A stretch of 33,546 nt of DNA from Flavobacteriaceae bacterium (lineage in GTDB: Bacteria > Bacteroidota > Bacteroidia > Flavobacteriales > Flavobacteriaceae), in contig NZIP01000061.1 in assembly GCA_002691645.1 (NCBI GenBank), positions 1 to 33,546 on the forward strand. Reading direction: 5' to 3'. The position numbers and the translations under genes are program-made. This document shows, piece after piece, positions 5,883-13,907 of this stretch. Under the pieces are notes generated by a model. That model searched no databases and was not told the origin of the DNA. It saw only the letters and a program-made list of their open reading frames with translations. The stretch's first letter is position 1, and each line of letters begins with the position of its first letter.

Positions 5883-6193
5883 GAATGCACTAATTCTCCA
5901 TTCCACTCTAACATTCCACCGGCCAAATTGTAGGTGTTTCCAATTCCATTGTGATTAAAAAGAGCACAAGCCTGACCTGAGCGCTTTCCAGAACGACAAT
6001 AGATATAATAATTTTTTGACTTATCAAAACCTTCTAGAGATTTCATAAAATCTTGTGGTTCATAAATATCCATGTGAATAGAATGCTCAACAAAACCCTC
6101 AGCCCGTTCTTCGGCGGTTCTCACATCTACAATAACTGCATTGTCATCTTTTGACAATTGACTTACCCATTTCTCTTGACTTAAATCTGACAT
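5879..6193 (-). CDS. Rhodanese-like domain protein
   Basis: A 104-residue single rhodanese domain, cytoplasmic because no signal peptide is seen. The active-site loop is CRSGKRSGQ with Cys66, preceded by VIVDVRTAEERAEGFVEHS (the conserved DVR and the GHI-like turn) and followed by NLAGGMLEW near the end. These proteins carry a persulfide on the Cys and move sulfane sulfur; the acceptor here is unknown. It lies 18 bp after the thioredoxin-like lipoprotein gene and overlaps the PspC gene by ATGA. The context suggests a redox or sulfur role at the envelope. Confidence 0.9.
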   Translation of the reverse strand: MSDLSQEKWVSQLSKDDNAVIVDVRTAEERAEGFVEHSIHMDIYEPQDFMKSLEGFDKSKNYYIYCRSGKRSGQACALFNHNGIGNTYNLAGGMLEWNGELVHS

Positions 6194-6211
6194 TTCATCT
6201 TTTTTTCAAAA

Positions 6212-6709
6212 TTAATAGTCCTCAATGAATTCTTCATTGAATTTATTGGTTATTTCTAACAAATCTTTTTCCGCTAAAACACCTTGATAAAACACTGTTT
6301 TGTCTTGACCTGTAAAAAGAGTTACAGGTAATCCTGCTTGCCAATTTTCGTCGATTGCTTGATACCAATTATTACGTTTAGGTTTATCCAATAAATAGAC
6401 TTGAGATTGAAGGTTTAATTTTTTAAGCATCCTTGGTACTCTGGTCTCCCATAAATTTTTACGATCGACATTTACAAATTTCAACTCGAGCTTATGTTTT
6501 AGAGCAAATTCTTCAATTACAGGCATTTCAGCAATACAGGGTGCACACCAGGTAGCCCAAAAATTATAAACTGTTAGACCTTCGTTTTGACGGGTTTTAT
6601 TCAATGTACTTGAAAATTCCTCTAGAGTTATGACTTGAACATCCTTTGATTTAGAATTACACGAAATTAAAGTGAATACTACCAGTACTAAGATTATTAT
6701 TCTGCGCAT
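6212..6709 (-). CDS. TlpA-like thioredoxin-fold lipoprotein
   Basis: A protein of about 165 residues with a lipoprotein signal: MRRIIILVLVVFTLISC, with lipidated Cys17. A thioredoxin fold follows: TVYNFWATWCAPCIAEMP carries the CxxC pair (Cys55, Cys58), and GLPVTLF carries the cis-proline. It should sit on the outer face of a membrane and reduce disulfides, as in cytochrome c or other envelope protein maturation. I start at ATG 6709, where the signal peptide begins; a TTG at 6715 adds two residues but probably lies upstream of or at the transcript start. It is first of a three-gene minus-strand group and diverges from the nitroreductase gene. Confidence 0.88.
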   Translation of the reverse strand: MRRIIILVLVVFTLISCNSKSKDVQVITLEEFSSTLNKTRQNEGLTVYNFWATWCAPCIAEMPVIEEFALKHKLELKFVNVDRKNLWETRVPRMLKKLNLQSQVYLLDKPKRNNWYQAIDENWQAGLPVTLFTGQDKTVFYQGVLAEKDLLEITNKFNEEFIEDY

Positions 6710-6712
6710 ATT

Positions 6713-6720
6713 CAAAAATA
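6713..6720 (-). promoter_or_regulatory. -7 box of the tlpA-like gene
   Basis: TATTTTTG on the minus strand matches TAnnTTTG fully and ends only 4 bases before the ATG at 6709. Initiation at the usual distance would give a leaderless or nearly leaderless mRNA. No good TTG lies at -33, so the call is tentative. Confidence 0.4.
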
Positions 6721-6741
6721 CAATGCACTTTCAATATGTAC

Positions 6742-6749
6742 TATCTTTG
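6742..6749 (+). promoter_or_regulatory. -7 box of the nitroreductase gene
   Basis: TATCTTTG matches TAnnTTTG fully and lies 13 bases before the chosen ATG at 6763. It supports that start over the upstream ATG at 6736, which precedes the box. The -33 element is not clear. Confidence 0.5.
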
Positions 6750-6762
6750 TCAAAAAAAGACT

Positions 6763-7401
6763 ATGAAAAGTGAAATTCTCGTCTCTCGAGAGTGGAGGTA
6801 CGCGGTCAAAAAGTACGACAAATCGAAAAATATAGAAGTCGAAGAATTAGAGCTCATTTTAAAGGCAATCAACCTGGCTCCAACATCATACGGACTCCAA
6901 CCTTTTAAAGTTATTCATGTTAAGGGAGAGAAGGTAAGAGCTGAGCTGAAAACAGCAGCCTACAATCAAGGCCAAATAACGGATGCTTCAGATTTGTTGG
7001 TTTTCGCACATGCTACTGCTGTTCATCCCTTTATTATTGACCGCTATTTCAATAATCTCATGAGTACAAGGAAGCCAAATATAAAAGAGGTAGAAACGTA
7101 TAAAAACCACGTAACTCAGGCCTTGACAAACTGGCCTGAAGCTCAACAAGCCTCATGGTGTGACAAACAAATGTATATAGGCTTGTCTTACGGTTTACAA
7201 GCTGCCTCAGATTTACGCATTGACAGCTCAGCGATAGAAGGGTTTGATCAAAAACGATTTGCTGAAATTCTAAAAATCAACACCAGCTTGTGGATACCAA
7301 CAGTATCTCTTGCACTAGGGTACAGGAGTAAAAATGACAGTTCTCAACATTTAGCGAAAGTTCGACTAAGTGAGGATGAATTGATTCAAATTTTTGAGTA
7401 A
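6763..7401 (+). CDS. NAD(P)H-dependent nitroreductase family protein (FMN)
   Basis: A protein of about 212 residues of the FMN nitroreductase superfamily, NfsB-like. The N-terminal REWRYAVKKYD and then LAPTSYGLQPFKVIHV are the usual FMN-phosphate and flavin contacts. WCDKQMYIGLSYGLQAASDL in the second half and the late GYRSKND are also family-like. Such enzymes reduce nitroaromatics, quinones or dihydropteridine-type substrates; the natural substrate cannot be told. ATG 6763 is chosen because the TATCTTTG box lies just before it. The gene is divergent from the tlpA-like gene and stands upstream of the trp promoter, whose -33 box lies about 17 bases past the stop codon. No terminator is seen between. 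Confidence 0.85.
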   Translation: MKSEILVSREWRYAVKKYDKSKNIEVEELELILKAINLAPTSYGLQPFKVIHVKGEKVRAELKTAAYNQGQITDASDLLVFAHATAVHPFIIDRYFNNLMSTRKPNIKEVETYKNHVTQALTNWPEAQQASWCDKQMYIGLSYGLQAASDLRIDSSAIEGFDQKRFAEILKINTSLWIPTVSLALGYRSKNDSSQHLAKVRLSEDELIQIFE

Positions 7402-7418
7402 AGGATTGCAGAAAAGTA

Positions 7419-7449
7419 TTTGTAGTTAATCAAGATGTTTCTATATTAG
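7419..7449 (+). promoter_or_regulatory. trp operon promoter
   Basis: TTTG (7419-7422), exactly 19 bases, then TATATTAG (7442-7449) fits the Bacteroidota pattern TTTG-N19-TAnnTTTG with two mismatches in the -7 box. Initiation is expected near 7453-7457, at or between the two possible ATGs of the leader peptide. The leader peptide and attenuator directly downstream make this the likely trp promoter. Confidence 0.65.
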
Positions 7450-7451
7450 CA

Positions 7452-7502
7452 ATGAATATGAAAAATTTTAAAAATACTTGGTGGTGGATCGATGCACAAT
7501 AG
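7452..7502 (+). CDS. trpL: trp operon leader peptide
   Basis: A 16-codon reading frame, MNMKNFKNTWWWIDAQ, with three consecutive TGG codons at 7479-7487 and TAG at 7500-7502. Trp is rare, so three in a row in a tiny frame between a promoter and trpE is the hallmark of an attenuation leader. The stop codon sits 1 base before the antiterminator arm (7504-7511), so the position of the ribosome decides which hairpin forms. Translation could also begin at the second ATG (7458). No SD is seen, as usual in this phylum. Confidence 0.88.
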   Translation: MNMKNFKNTWWWIDAQ

Positions 7503-7563
7503 TGTCGTGATCACGTCTTACCATGTATTCAAAAAAGGCTTGTCATCACGACAAGCCTTTTTT
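7503..7563 (+). promoter_or_regulatory. trp transcription attenuator (antiterminator and terminator)
   Basis: GTCGTGAT (7504-7511) is the exact reverse complement of ATCACGAC (7545-7552). The latter forms the loop and the start of the 3' arm of the terminator hairpin, so the two structures exclude each other. If the ribosome stalls on the Trp codons, 7504-7511 stays free and pairs with 7545-7552, which breaks the terminator. If it reaches the stop codon it covers 7504-7511 and the terminator forms. The pairing is seen; the mechanism is inferred from known ribosome-mediated attenuation. Confidence 0.85.
7531..7563 (+). terminator. trp leader terminator hairpin
   Basis: Arms 7531-7544 and 7550-7563 pair without mismatch (core GGCTTGTC/GACAAGCC, with A6 facing T6) around the loop ATCAC. 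The T6 run (7558-7563) completes an intrinsic terminator 19 bases before the trpE ATG. Confidence 0.92.
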
Positions 7564-7582
7564 AGTTCTTAAAATAGCGTAT

Positions 7583-8971
7583 ATGTACAAATTAAAGACC
7601 AACTATAAGAAAATCATATCAGACACTCTTACCCCTGTTAGTATTTATTTAAGGCTAAGAGATAAGTTTCACAATGCCATACTTTTAGAAAGTAGTGATT
7701 ACCATGCCAATGACAATAGTTTTTCATACATCTGCTTTGATCCAATTGCACAATTCAGTGTAATCAACGAAGAAATTAAAATCAACTATCCTGAGGGTGA
7801 AGTAATATCTAAACCTATATTAAATCGAAGCGATGTGCTGATAAGTTTAGATGAGTTTAAAGCACAGTTTGTATCAGAAGATTTAGACTTTAAATTTATT
7901 TATAACGGTCTATTTGGATACATGAATTACGACGCGGTTCGATATTTTGAAGACATTGACATCGATGTGAAGCATTCAGAGATACCGGATGTGTACTACG
8001 CAGCCTACAGGTATATTATCGCAATTGATCACTTCAAAAACGAAGCCTACCTTTTTTCTCATCATCTAAAAGAGGAAGATCGGTTGGATGAGATTGAACA
8101 GATCATAAATTCAGGTATTCAAGGCCAATATAAGTATCACAATGTTGGTCATAACTCAACTACCACTTCAGATGAAGAATTTAAATTACTCGTTGATAAA
8201 GCCAAAGAACACTGCAAAAGAGGAGATGTTTTTCAATTGGTTCTATCGCGAAGATTTTCACAACAATTTAGAGGTGATGAATTCAATGTATACAGGGCAC
8301 TGAGATCAATAAACCCCTCCCCATACTTGTTTTATTTTGACTATGGCAATTTTAAAATTTTTGGTTCTTCGCCAGAAGCTCAGATAATAATAAAGGACGA
8401 TCAAGCTGAAATTCATCCAATAGCAGGCACCTATAAAAGAACCGGTAATGATGAGAAAGATGCCGTATTAGCTAAAGAATTGGCTGAAGATGAAAAAGAA
8501 AACGCTGAGCATGTGATGCTTGTTGATTTGGCTAGAAATGATTTAAGTCGAAATGGACATGCGGTAGAAGTTAAAACCTATAGAGAAGTCCAGTATTTTT
8601 CACATGTCATTCATTTGGTTTCAAAAGTAATAGGCAAAATTAAATCAGGGACATCGAGTTTAAAGATAGTTGCAGATACTTTTCCAGCAGGAACGCTTAG
8701 CGGCGCTCCAAAGCACATGGCTATGAAATTGATTAACAAATATGAATCTATCCCCCGAGGTTATTACGGTGGCGCAATTGGATTTATGGATTTCAAAGGT
8801 AATTTTAACCACGCCATCATGATTCGTACTTTTTTGAGTTATCAACAAAAATTGCATTACCAAGCTGGAGCAGGAATCGTGGCTGCCTCAGATTCCTCCT
8901 CAGAACTTCAAGAAACATATAACAAATTAGGGGCCCTGAACAAGGCTTTAGAAATCGCAGAAAATTTATAA
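7583..8971 (+). CDS. trpE: Anthranilate synthase component I
   Basis: A 462-residue anthranilate synthase large subunit. It makes anthranilate from chorismate with ammonia delivered by TrpG, the committed step to tryptophan. The N-terminal part carries LLESS (residues 34-38), the motif that binds Trp in feedback inhibition, so the enzyme is probably inhibited by Trp. The chorismate-binding domain shows FQLVLSRRFS, GSSPEAQ, PIAGTYKRTG, ELAEDEKENAEHVMLVDLAR and FPAGTLSGAPK. ATG 7583 is chosen: the longer frame from 7523 would start inside the attenuator. It is followed by trpG after 7 bp. The PIAGT and LSGAPK motifs favour anthranilate synthase over aminodeoxychorismate synthase, as does the operon. 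Confidence 0.97.
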   Translation: MYKLKTNYKKIISDTLTPVSIYLRLRDKFHNAILLESSDYHANDNSFSYICFDPIAQFSVINEEIKINYPEGEVISKPILNRSDVLISLDEFKAQFVSEDLDFKFIYNGLFGYMNYDAVRYFEDIDIDVKHSEIPDVYYAAYRYIIAIDHFKNEAYLFSHHLKEEDRLDEIEQIINSGIQGQYKYHNVGHNSTTTSDEEFKLLVDKAKEHCKRGDVFQLVLSRRFSQQFRGDEFNVYRALRSINPSPYLFYFDYGNFKIFGSSPEAQIIIKDDQAEIHPIAGTYKRTGNDEKDAVLAKELAEDEKENAEHVMLVDLARNDLSRNGHAVEVKTYREVQYFSHVIHLVSKVIGKIKSGTSSLKIVADTFPAGTLSGAPKHMAMKLINKYESIPRGYYGGAIGFMDFKGNFNHAIMIRTFLSYQQKLHYQAGAGIVAASDSSSELQETYNKLGALNKALEIAENL

Positions 8972-8978
8972 GCAGGGC

Positions 8979-9545
8979 ATGAAGACCAAAGTAGTTCTTA
9001 TTGACAATTACGATAGTTTCGCTTACAACTTAGTCCATTATCTCAACGAGTTGAACTGTGAGGTTACTGTTTTTAGAAACGACAAATTTAAAATTGAAGA
9101 TCTGGAAGAGTTTGACAAAATTTTACTTTCTCCTGGACCTGGTATACCTGAAGAGGCAGGCTTACTTAAAGAAGTCATTACCCATTACAAAACATCAAAA
9201 TCCATTATGGGTGTTTGTTTGGGTCATCAAGCCATTGCAGAGGTTTTTGGAGGTCAACTAATCAATTTAACTCAAGTGTATCACGGCATTGCATCATCCA
9301 TCTCAATAAAACAAAAGGAAGGTATTTTTCAGGGTCTAGAAGATCGCATTCAAGTGGGAAGATATCACTCTTGGGTGGTAGATCCCGATTCTATTCCTGA
9401 ATTAGAAATCACGGCGGTTGATGACTTAAATTTCGTAATGGCCTTTCGTCATCAAAGCTTAAATATTGTCGGGGTACAATTTCATCCGGAATCTGTTCTC
9501 ACTCCGAGGGGTAAACAAATGTTATCTAACTGGTTATCAATATGA
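8979..9545 (+). CDS. trpG: Anthranilate synthase component II (glutamine amidotransferase)
   Basis: A 188-residue class I glutamine amidotransferase that releases ammonia from glutamine for TrpE. The nucleophile is Cys80 in GVCLGHQAI, with His169 and Glu171 in VQFHPESVLTPRG completing the triad. The oxyanion motif SPGPGIP is at 51-57. It is a stand-alone subunit, not fused to TrpE or TrpD. Its stop codon overlaps the trpD start as ATGA. PabA-type use in folate synthesis is possible in addition, since some bacteria share this subunit. Confidence 0.96.
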   Translation: MKTKVVLIDNYDSFAYNLVHYLNELNCEVTVFRNDKFKIEDLEEFDKILLSPGPGIPEEAGLLKEVITHYKTSKSIMGVCLGHQAIAEVFGGQLINLTQVYHGIASSISIKQKEGIFQGLEDRIQVGRYHSWVVDPDSIPELEITAVDDLNFVMAFRHQSLNIVGVQFHPESVLTPRGKQMLSNWLSI

Positions 9546-10540
9546 AAGAAATATTAAATCAACTAATTAATCACGAATCCTTGACTAAGGAACAAGCCAG
9601 ATCGATATTGATTAATATTGCTTCTGGTACTTATAACTCTCACCAAGTTGCTGCCTTTATGACTGTATATATGATGCGTAGTATTGATGTGCAAGAGCTT
9701 GAAGGATTTAGAGATGCACTACTAGAACTATGTGTTACTGTCCCCTTGGAAGATTACAACCTTATTGATCTCTGTGGTACTGGAGGAGACGGAAAAGACA
9801 CCTTTAATATTTCAACTTTGGCCTCTTTTGTTACAGCAGGAGCTGGAGTTCAAGTAAGTAAACACGGTAATTATGGAGTAAGTTCTAAATGCGGAAGCAG
9901 CAATGTACTTGAATCTTTAGGTGTCACATTTAGCAACGACGGTGACTTTTTAAAAAAATGTGTTGATGAGGCTGGAATCTGTGTTTTACATGCTCCATTA
10001 TTTCATCCTGCAATGAAAAATGTGGCTCCAATACGAAAAGACCTCGGTGTCAAAACTTTTTTTAATATGCTTGGACCAATGGTAAATCCGGCTTTTCCCA
10101 AAAATCAAATGGTTGGGGTTTTCAATTTAGAACTGGCTCGAAAATATGGGTACCTCTATCAAAACACTGATAAATCTTACGCTATTGTGCACGCTTTGGA
10201 CGGTTATGACGAAATTTCATTGACAGGAGGCTCGAAAATCATTACGCCTCAAAATGAATCCATCATCTACCCATCAACATTTGGATTAGATACCGTTGAA
10301 GCCACTGCCATTGTAGGAGGTGAAACCGTAGAAGATTCTGCTGAGATTTTCAGGGCTATTCTCAACGGAAATGGAAGTCAGGCTCAAAATCGAGTTGTTT
10401 GCGCCAATGCAGCAGTCGCAATAGCCACAGCAGAACATTGTAGCCTAAATACAGCATATGAAAAAGCAGAAGAATCCCTATTGGAAAAAAAGGCCCTCAA
10501 TACATTAAAAAAATTACAAGCGCTCAGTGCTGAATTATGA
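9542..10540 (+). CDS. trpD: Anthranilate phosphoribosyltransferase
   Basis: A 332-residue enzyme that joins anthranilate to PRPP to give phosphoribosyl-anthranilate. The class III phosphoribosyltransferase marks are present: GTGGDG at residues 79-84 (PRPP/Mg binding), KHGNYGVSSKCGSSNVLE, and HPAMKNVAPIRKDLGVKTFFN in the middle. Helices at the N-terminus (about 1-65) form the family dimer interface. It overlaps both neighbours by ATGA (trpG before, trpC after), pointing to coupled translation. Confidence 0.97.
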   Translation: MKEILNQLINHESLTKEQARSILINIASGTYNSHQVAAFMTVYMMRSIDVQELEGFRDALLELCVTVPLEDYNLIDLCGTGGDGKDTFNISTLASFVTAGAGVQVSKHGNYGVSSKCGSSNVLESLGVTFSNDGDFLKKCVDEAGICVLHAPLFHPAMKNVAPIRKDLGVKTFFNMLGPMVNPAFPKNQMVGVFNLELARKYGYLYQNTDKSYAIVHALDGYDEISLTGGSKIITPQNESIIYPSTFGLDTVEATAIVGGETVEDSAEIFRAILNGNGSQAQNRVVCANAAVAIATAEHCSLNTAYEKAEESLLEKKALNTLKKLQALSAEL

Positions 10541-11316
10541 ATATTTTAGAACGAATAACGCAGACGAAGAAAGCAGAGGTCCAAGCGAAAAAAAGCTTGG
10601 TGAGTAGCTCGATTTTAGAGCAATCGCCACTGTATAATAGATCGACTCTTAGTGTTGCTAAGGCGCTTAAAAACTCCTCCTCTGGGATAATTGCCGAGCA
10701 CAAAAGAAGGTCGCCGTCTAAAGCTGTGATCAATCAATCTCATCAACTGTTAAATGTGATAAATGCCTACCAAGAAAATGGAGCTACGGCGATTTCAGTT
10801 TTAACCGATACCAATTATTTCGGAGGCTCCTTAGAGGATTTATTTTTAACCAGAAGTGCTGCCTCAATTCCCCTACTGCGCAAAGACTTTGTAATTGACT
10901 CTTATCAAATAACCGAAGCTAAGGCGTTTGGTGCAGACTTCATTCTGCTTATCGCTAGTATTTTAGAAAAAGCCCAAATTCAAGAATTCACTGCTTTCGC
11001 CCATGAATTAAATTTAGAGGTACTTCTTGAAGTACACAGTTTAGAAGAACTAGAAGCTTCTTATACAGAGGATATTGATGTAGTCGGGGTAAACAACAGA
11101 AATTTGAAGACCTTTGAAGTTGACCTCAACACTTCATTTGATATCGCGACAGCCTTAGATTCTGAAAAAGTGAAAATTTCGGAGAGTGGACTCAGTGATA
11201 CGCAATCGATTAAAAACTTGAAAAAGGCAGGCTACAATGGTTTTTTAATTGGAGAAACACTCATGAAAAACGATAAGCCTGGTGAAGTCCTAAAACAACT
11301 TATTGAACAAAGCTAA
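10537..11316 (+). CDS. trpC: Indole-3-glycerol phosphate synthase
   Basis: A 259-residue TIM-barrel enzyme that closes the indole ring on CdRP, losing CO2 and water. Seen: AEHKRRSPSKA (catalytic Lys and phosphate contact, about residues 53-63), LLRKDFVIDSYQI, VLLEVHSLEEL, VVGVNNRNLKTFEVD and ISESGLSDTQ, all strand-end motifs of the family in order. It is monofunctional, unlike the TrpC-TrpF fusion of enteric bacteria; trpF follows at once, its ATG sharing one base with the trpC TAA. Confidence 0.97.
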   Translation: MNILERITQTKKAEVQAKKSLVSSSILEQSPLYNRSTLSVAKALKNSSSGIIAEHKRRSPSKAVINQSHQLLNVINAYQENGATAISVLTDTNYFGGSLEDLFLTRSAASIPLLRKDFVIDSYQITEAKAFGADFILLIASILEKAQIQEFTAFAHELNLEVLLEVHSLEELEASYTEDIDVVGVNNRNLKTFEVDLNTSFDIATALDSEKVKISESGLSDTQSIKNLKKAGYNGFLIGETLMKNDKPGEVLKQLIEQS

Positions 11317-11951
11317 TGAGACAAGTCGAGCTTAAAATATGTGGTATGAAAAATAATGTGCAGCAAGTGGCTGCCCTTGAACCCGACTACTTAGGCTTTA
11401 TATTTTGGGAGTCTTCTAGCAGATTTTACGATTTACCACTTATTGAAAACCTGAATCAAAACATAAAAAAAGTGGGGGTATTCGTAGATGCTGATCACGA
11501 TTTTATTTATCAAACCGCAATGAACTATCAGTTGGATTACCTTCAATTACACGGTAACGAATCAACCGACTACCTCAATGAGCTTCAGGCTAAAATCCCT
11601 GAAAATCTAAGACTTATAAAGGCCTTTGCGGTAGACAACGATTTTGATTTTGGTCGTCTAAAACCCTACGAACCGCTTTGTGACTATTTCTTGTTCGACA
11701 CCAAGGGAAAACTCCCTGGCGGTAATGGAACACAATTTGACTGGAGTATTTTGAAATCTTATACTTCCAAACACCCCTTTTTTCTAAGTGGTGGAATTGG
11801 ATTATCCTCTCTAAATGCGATAGAGGAATTTTTAAATTCAGTACAATCAACCTACTGCTGCGCCATAGATGTCAACAGTAAATTCGAAAAAGAAAAAGGG
11901 ACAAAAAACACAACACAATTGAAACAATTTAAAGAACAGTTAATCACTTAA
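11316..11951 (+). CDS. trpF: Phosphoribosylanthranilate isomerase
   Basis: A 211-residue TIM-barrel isomerase turning PRA into CdRP, the step before TrpC. LKICGMKN at the N-terminus carries the catalytic Cys; FVDADHDFI, LQLHGNES, LFDTKGKLPGGNGTQFDW with the general acid Asp, and FFLSGGIGLSSLNA follow, ending with IDVNSKFEKEKGTKN. The start follows the trpC stop directly. Four bases separate it from trpB. Confidence 0.96.
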   Translation: MRQVELKICGMKNNVQQVAALEPDYLGFIFWESSSRFYDLPLIENLNQNIKKVGVFVDADHDFIYQTAMNYQLDYLQLHGNESTDYLNELQAKIPENLRLIKAFAVDNDFDFGRLKPYEPLCDYFLFDTKGKLPGGNGTQFDWSILKSYTSKHPFFLSGGIGLSSLNAIEEFLNSVQSTYCCAIDVNSKFEKEKGTKNTTQLKQFKEQLIT

Positions 11952-11955
11952 TATT

Positions 11956-13140
11956 ATGTCGAAATACCTCGCAGATGAAAATGGATACTACGGAGCATTT
12001 GGTGGAGCATTTATTCCGGAGATGCTTTATCCAAACACCGAAGAATTAAGAGTTAATTATCTCGAAATAATGGAGCGCGATTCTTTTCAAAAAGAATTCA
12101 AGTACTTGCTGAAAGACTACGTTGGAAGGCCTACTCCTTTGTATTACGCTCAAAGATTATCCGATACCTATGGCACTAAAATATATTTAAAACGAGAAGA
12201 TTTATGTCACACTGGAGCGCATAAGGTCAATAATACCATTGGACAAATCTTAATGGCAAAAGCTCTCGGCAAGAAAAGAATCATTGCTGAAACAGGTGCA
12301 GGTCAACACGGAGTAGCTACTGCCACTGTATGTGCCCTTATGGGAATTGAATGCGTGATTTATATGGGTGAAATTGATATTTCAAGACAGGCACCTAATG
12401 TCGCACGCATGAAACTTTTAGGAGCAACCGTAAGAGATGCAACATCGGGTAGTAAAACGTTGAAAGACGCTACAAACGAAGCCATACGTGATTGGATTAA
12501 CAATCCGGTTGACACGCATTACATTATCGGGTCTGTGGTTGGACCTCACCCCTATCCTGATATGGTTGCGCGATTTCAATCGGTCATCTCAGAAGAGACT
12601 AAGAAACAACTCCTTGAAAAAGAAGGAACCGAGAATCCTACTCATGTAATCGCCTGTGTAGGCGGAGGAAGTAATGCAGCAGGGCAATTTTACCATTACC
12701 TCGATCGAGAAGAGGTGAATATAATAGCAGTAGAAGCTGCTGGTAAAGGTGTACACAGCGGCGAGAGTGCAGCCACCTCAGCTTTAGGAAAAGTTGGAAT
12801 TATTCACGGTAGTAAAACACTTTTAATGCAAACCGTTGATGGACAAATAACAGAACCATACTCCATCTCTGCTGGATTAGATTATCCAGGAATCGGACCA
12901 ATGCACGCCCATCTTTACAGCAGTAAACGCGCTCAATTTGTTTCTATTACAGATGCCGAGGCGATGGCCGCAGGTAAGCGACTCTCTGAATTGGAGGGAA
13001 TCATTCCAGCTATAGAAACCGCACATGCATTTGCCGTTCTTGAACATCAAAAATTCCAAAGCGATGACATTATCGTCTTTAACTGTTCGGGACGAGGAGA
13101 TAAAGATTTACAAACCTATATAGACTACTTCGAATTATGA
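11956..13140 (+). CDS. trpB: Tryptophan synthase beta chain
   Basis: A 394-residue PLP enzyme that condenses indole and serine to tryptophan. The PLP lysine is Lys90 in CHTGAHKVNN. AETGAGQHGVATATV follows with the catalytic Glu112 and the substrate-carboxylate loop. GGGSNAAGQF binds the PLP phosphate, and the C-terminal FNCSGRGDKD is usual. Length and N-terminus (YGAFGGAFIPE) are those of the TrpB1 type that works with TrpA, which is encoded directly after with an ATGA overlap. Confidence 0.98.
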   Translation: MSKYLADENGYYGAFGGAFIPEMLYPNTEELRVNYLEIMERDSFQKEFKYLLKDYVGRPTPLYYAQRLSDTYGTKIYLKREDLCHTGAHKVNNTIGQILMAKALGKKRIIAETGAGQHGVATATVCALMGIECVIYMGEIDISRQAPNVARMKLLGATVRDATSGSKTLKDATNEAIRDWINNPVDTHYIIGSVVGPHPYPDMVARFQSVISEETKKQLLEKEGTENPTHVIACVGGGSNAAGQFYHYLDREEVNIIAVEAAGKGVHSGESAATSALGKVGIIHGSKTLLMQTVDGQITEPYSISAGLDYPGIGPMHAHLYSSKRAQFVSITDAEAMAAGKRLSELEGIIPAIETAHAFAVLEHQKFQSDDIIVFNCSGRGDKDLQTYIDYFEL

Positions 13141-13907
13141 GCAAAAGAATCAGTGAACTGTTCGATACAGATAAAAAATTAGTATCCATTTATTTCACAG
13201 CAGGGTTTCCAAAATTAAACGACACGGTTAAAATCATCGAAAAGCTAGAAAAATCTGGAGTAGACCTTGTAGAAATTGGACTTCCATTTTCTGATCCTTT
13301 GGCCGATGGACCAACGATTCAAGAGAGCTCAACTAAGGCACTTCATAATGGTATTACAACAGAACTATTATTTGAACAGTTGTTTAACATTAGACAAAAG
13401 GTTAAAATCCCCCTCATTATTATGGGTTATTTCAATCCTGTCATGCAATTCGGAGTTGAAGCTTTTTGTCAACAATGCGAGGATATAGGAATTGATGCGC
13501 TTATTCTTCCAGACTTGCCCCTTCGTGAATATCAACTGCATTACAAAGAAATCTTCAATCGCCACGGATTGGATCTCATTTATTTAATCACACCTCAGAC
13601 CCCAGAAGAACGCATCCGAGCAATTGACCAAATGAGTAACTCCTTTATTTATATGGTTAGCTCATCATCAACTACTGGAGCAAAGGCAGGTTTTAGTGAA
13701 GAAAATCAAGAATATTTCAAGCGAGTTGAAGAAATGAAACTCAAAAATCCTACACTGGTAGGTTTTGGGATTAGTGACAAAAACAGTTTTGATCAGGCTA
13801 CATCCCATAGCCAAGGGGCTATTATTGGATCTGCCTTTATCAAGCATATTGAAAATAAAGGGATTGACCAAATTCCATCCTTTGTTCTAAATTTAAGGCA
13901 TGAATAA
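13137..13907 (+). CDS. trpA: Tryptophan synthase alpha chain
   Basis: A 256-residue TIM-barrel subunit that cleaves indole-3-glycerol phosphate and channels indole to TrpB. Both catalytic acids are in place: Glu46 (LVEIGLPFSDP) and Asp57 (LADGPTIQ). The flexible loop is seen as VSSSSTTGAK, and the phosphate site as GFGISDK and IIGSAFIKHIE. It overlaps trpB by ATGA and overlaps the next small gene by 8 bases, so the transcript very likely continues past the trp genes. Confidence 0.97.
   Translation: MSKRISELFDTDKKLVSIYFTAGFPKLNDTVKIIEKLEKSGVDLVEIGLPFSDPLADGPTIQESSTKALHNGITTELLFEQLFNIRQKVKIPLIIMGYFNPVMQFGVEAFCQQCEDIGIDALILPDLPLREYQLHYKEIFNRHGLDLIYLITPQTPEERIRAIDQMSNSFIYMVSSSSTTGAKAGFSEENQEYFKRVEEMKLKNPTLVGFGISDKNSFDQATSHSQGAIIGSAFIKHIENKGIDQIPSFVLNLRHE

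Noticed and set aside
7523-7582. Longer trpE start at ATG 7523
   Set aside because: It would translate the attenuator hairpin. The ATG at 7583 directly precedes the family-like N-terminus.
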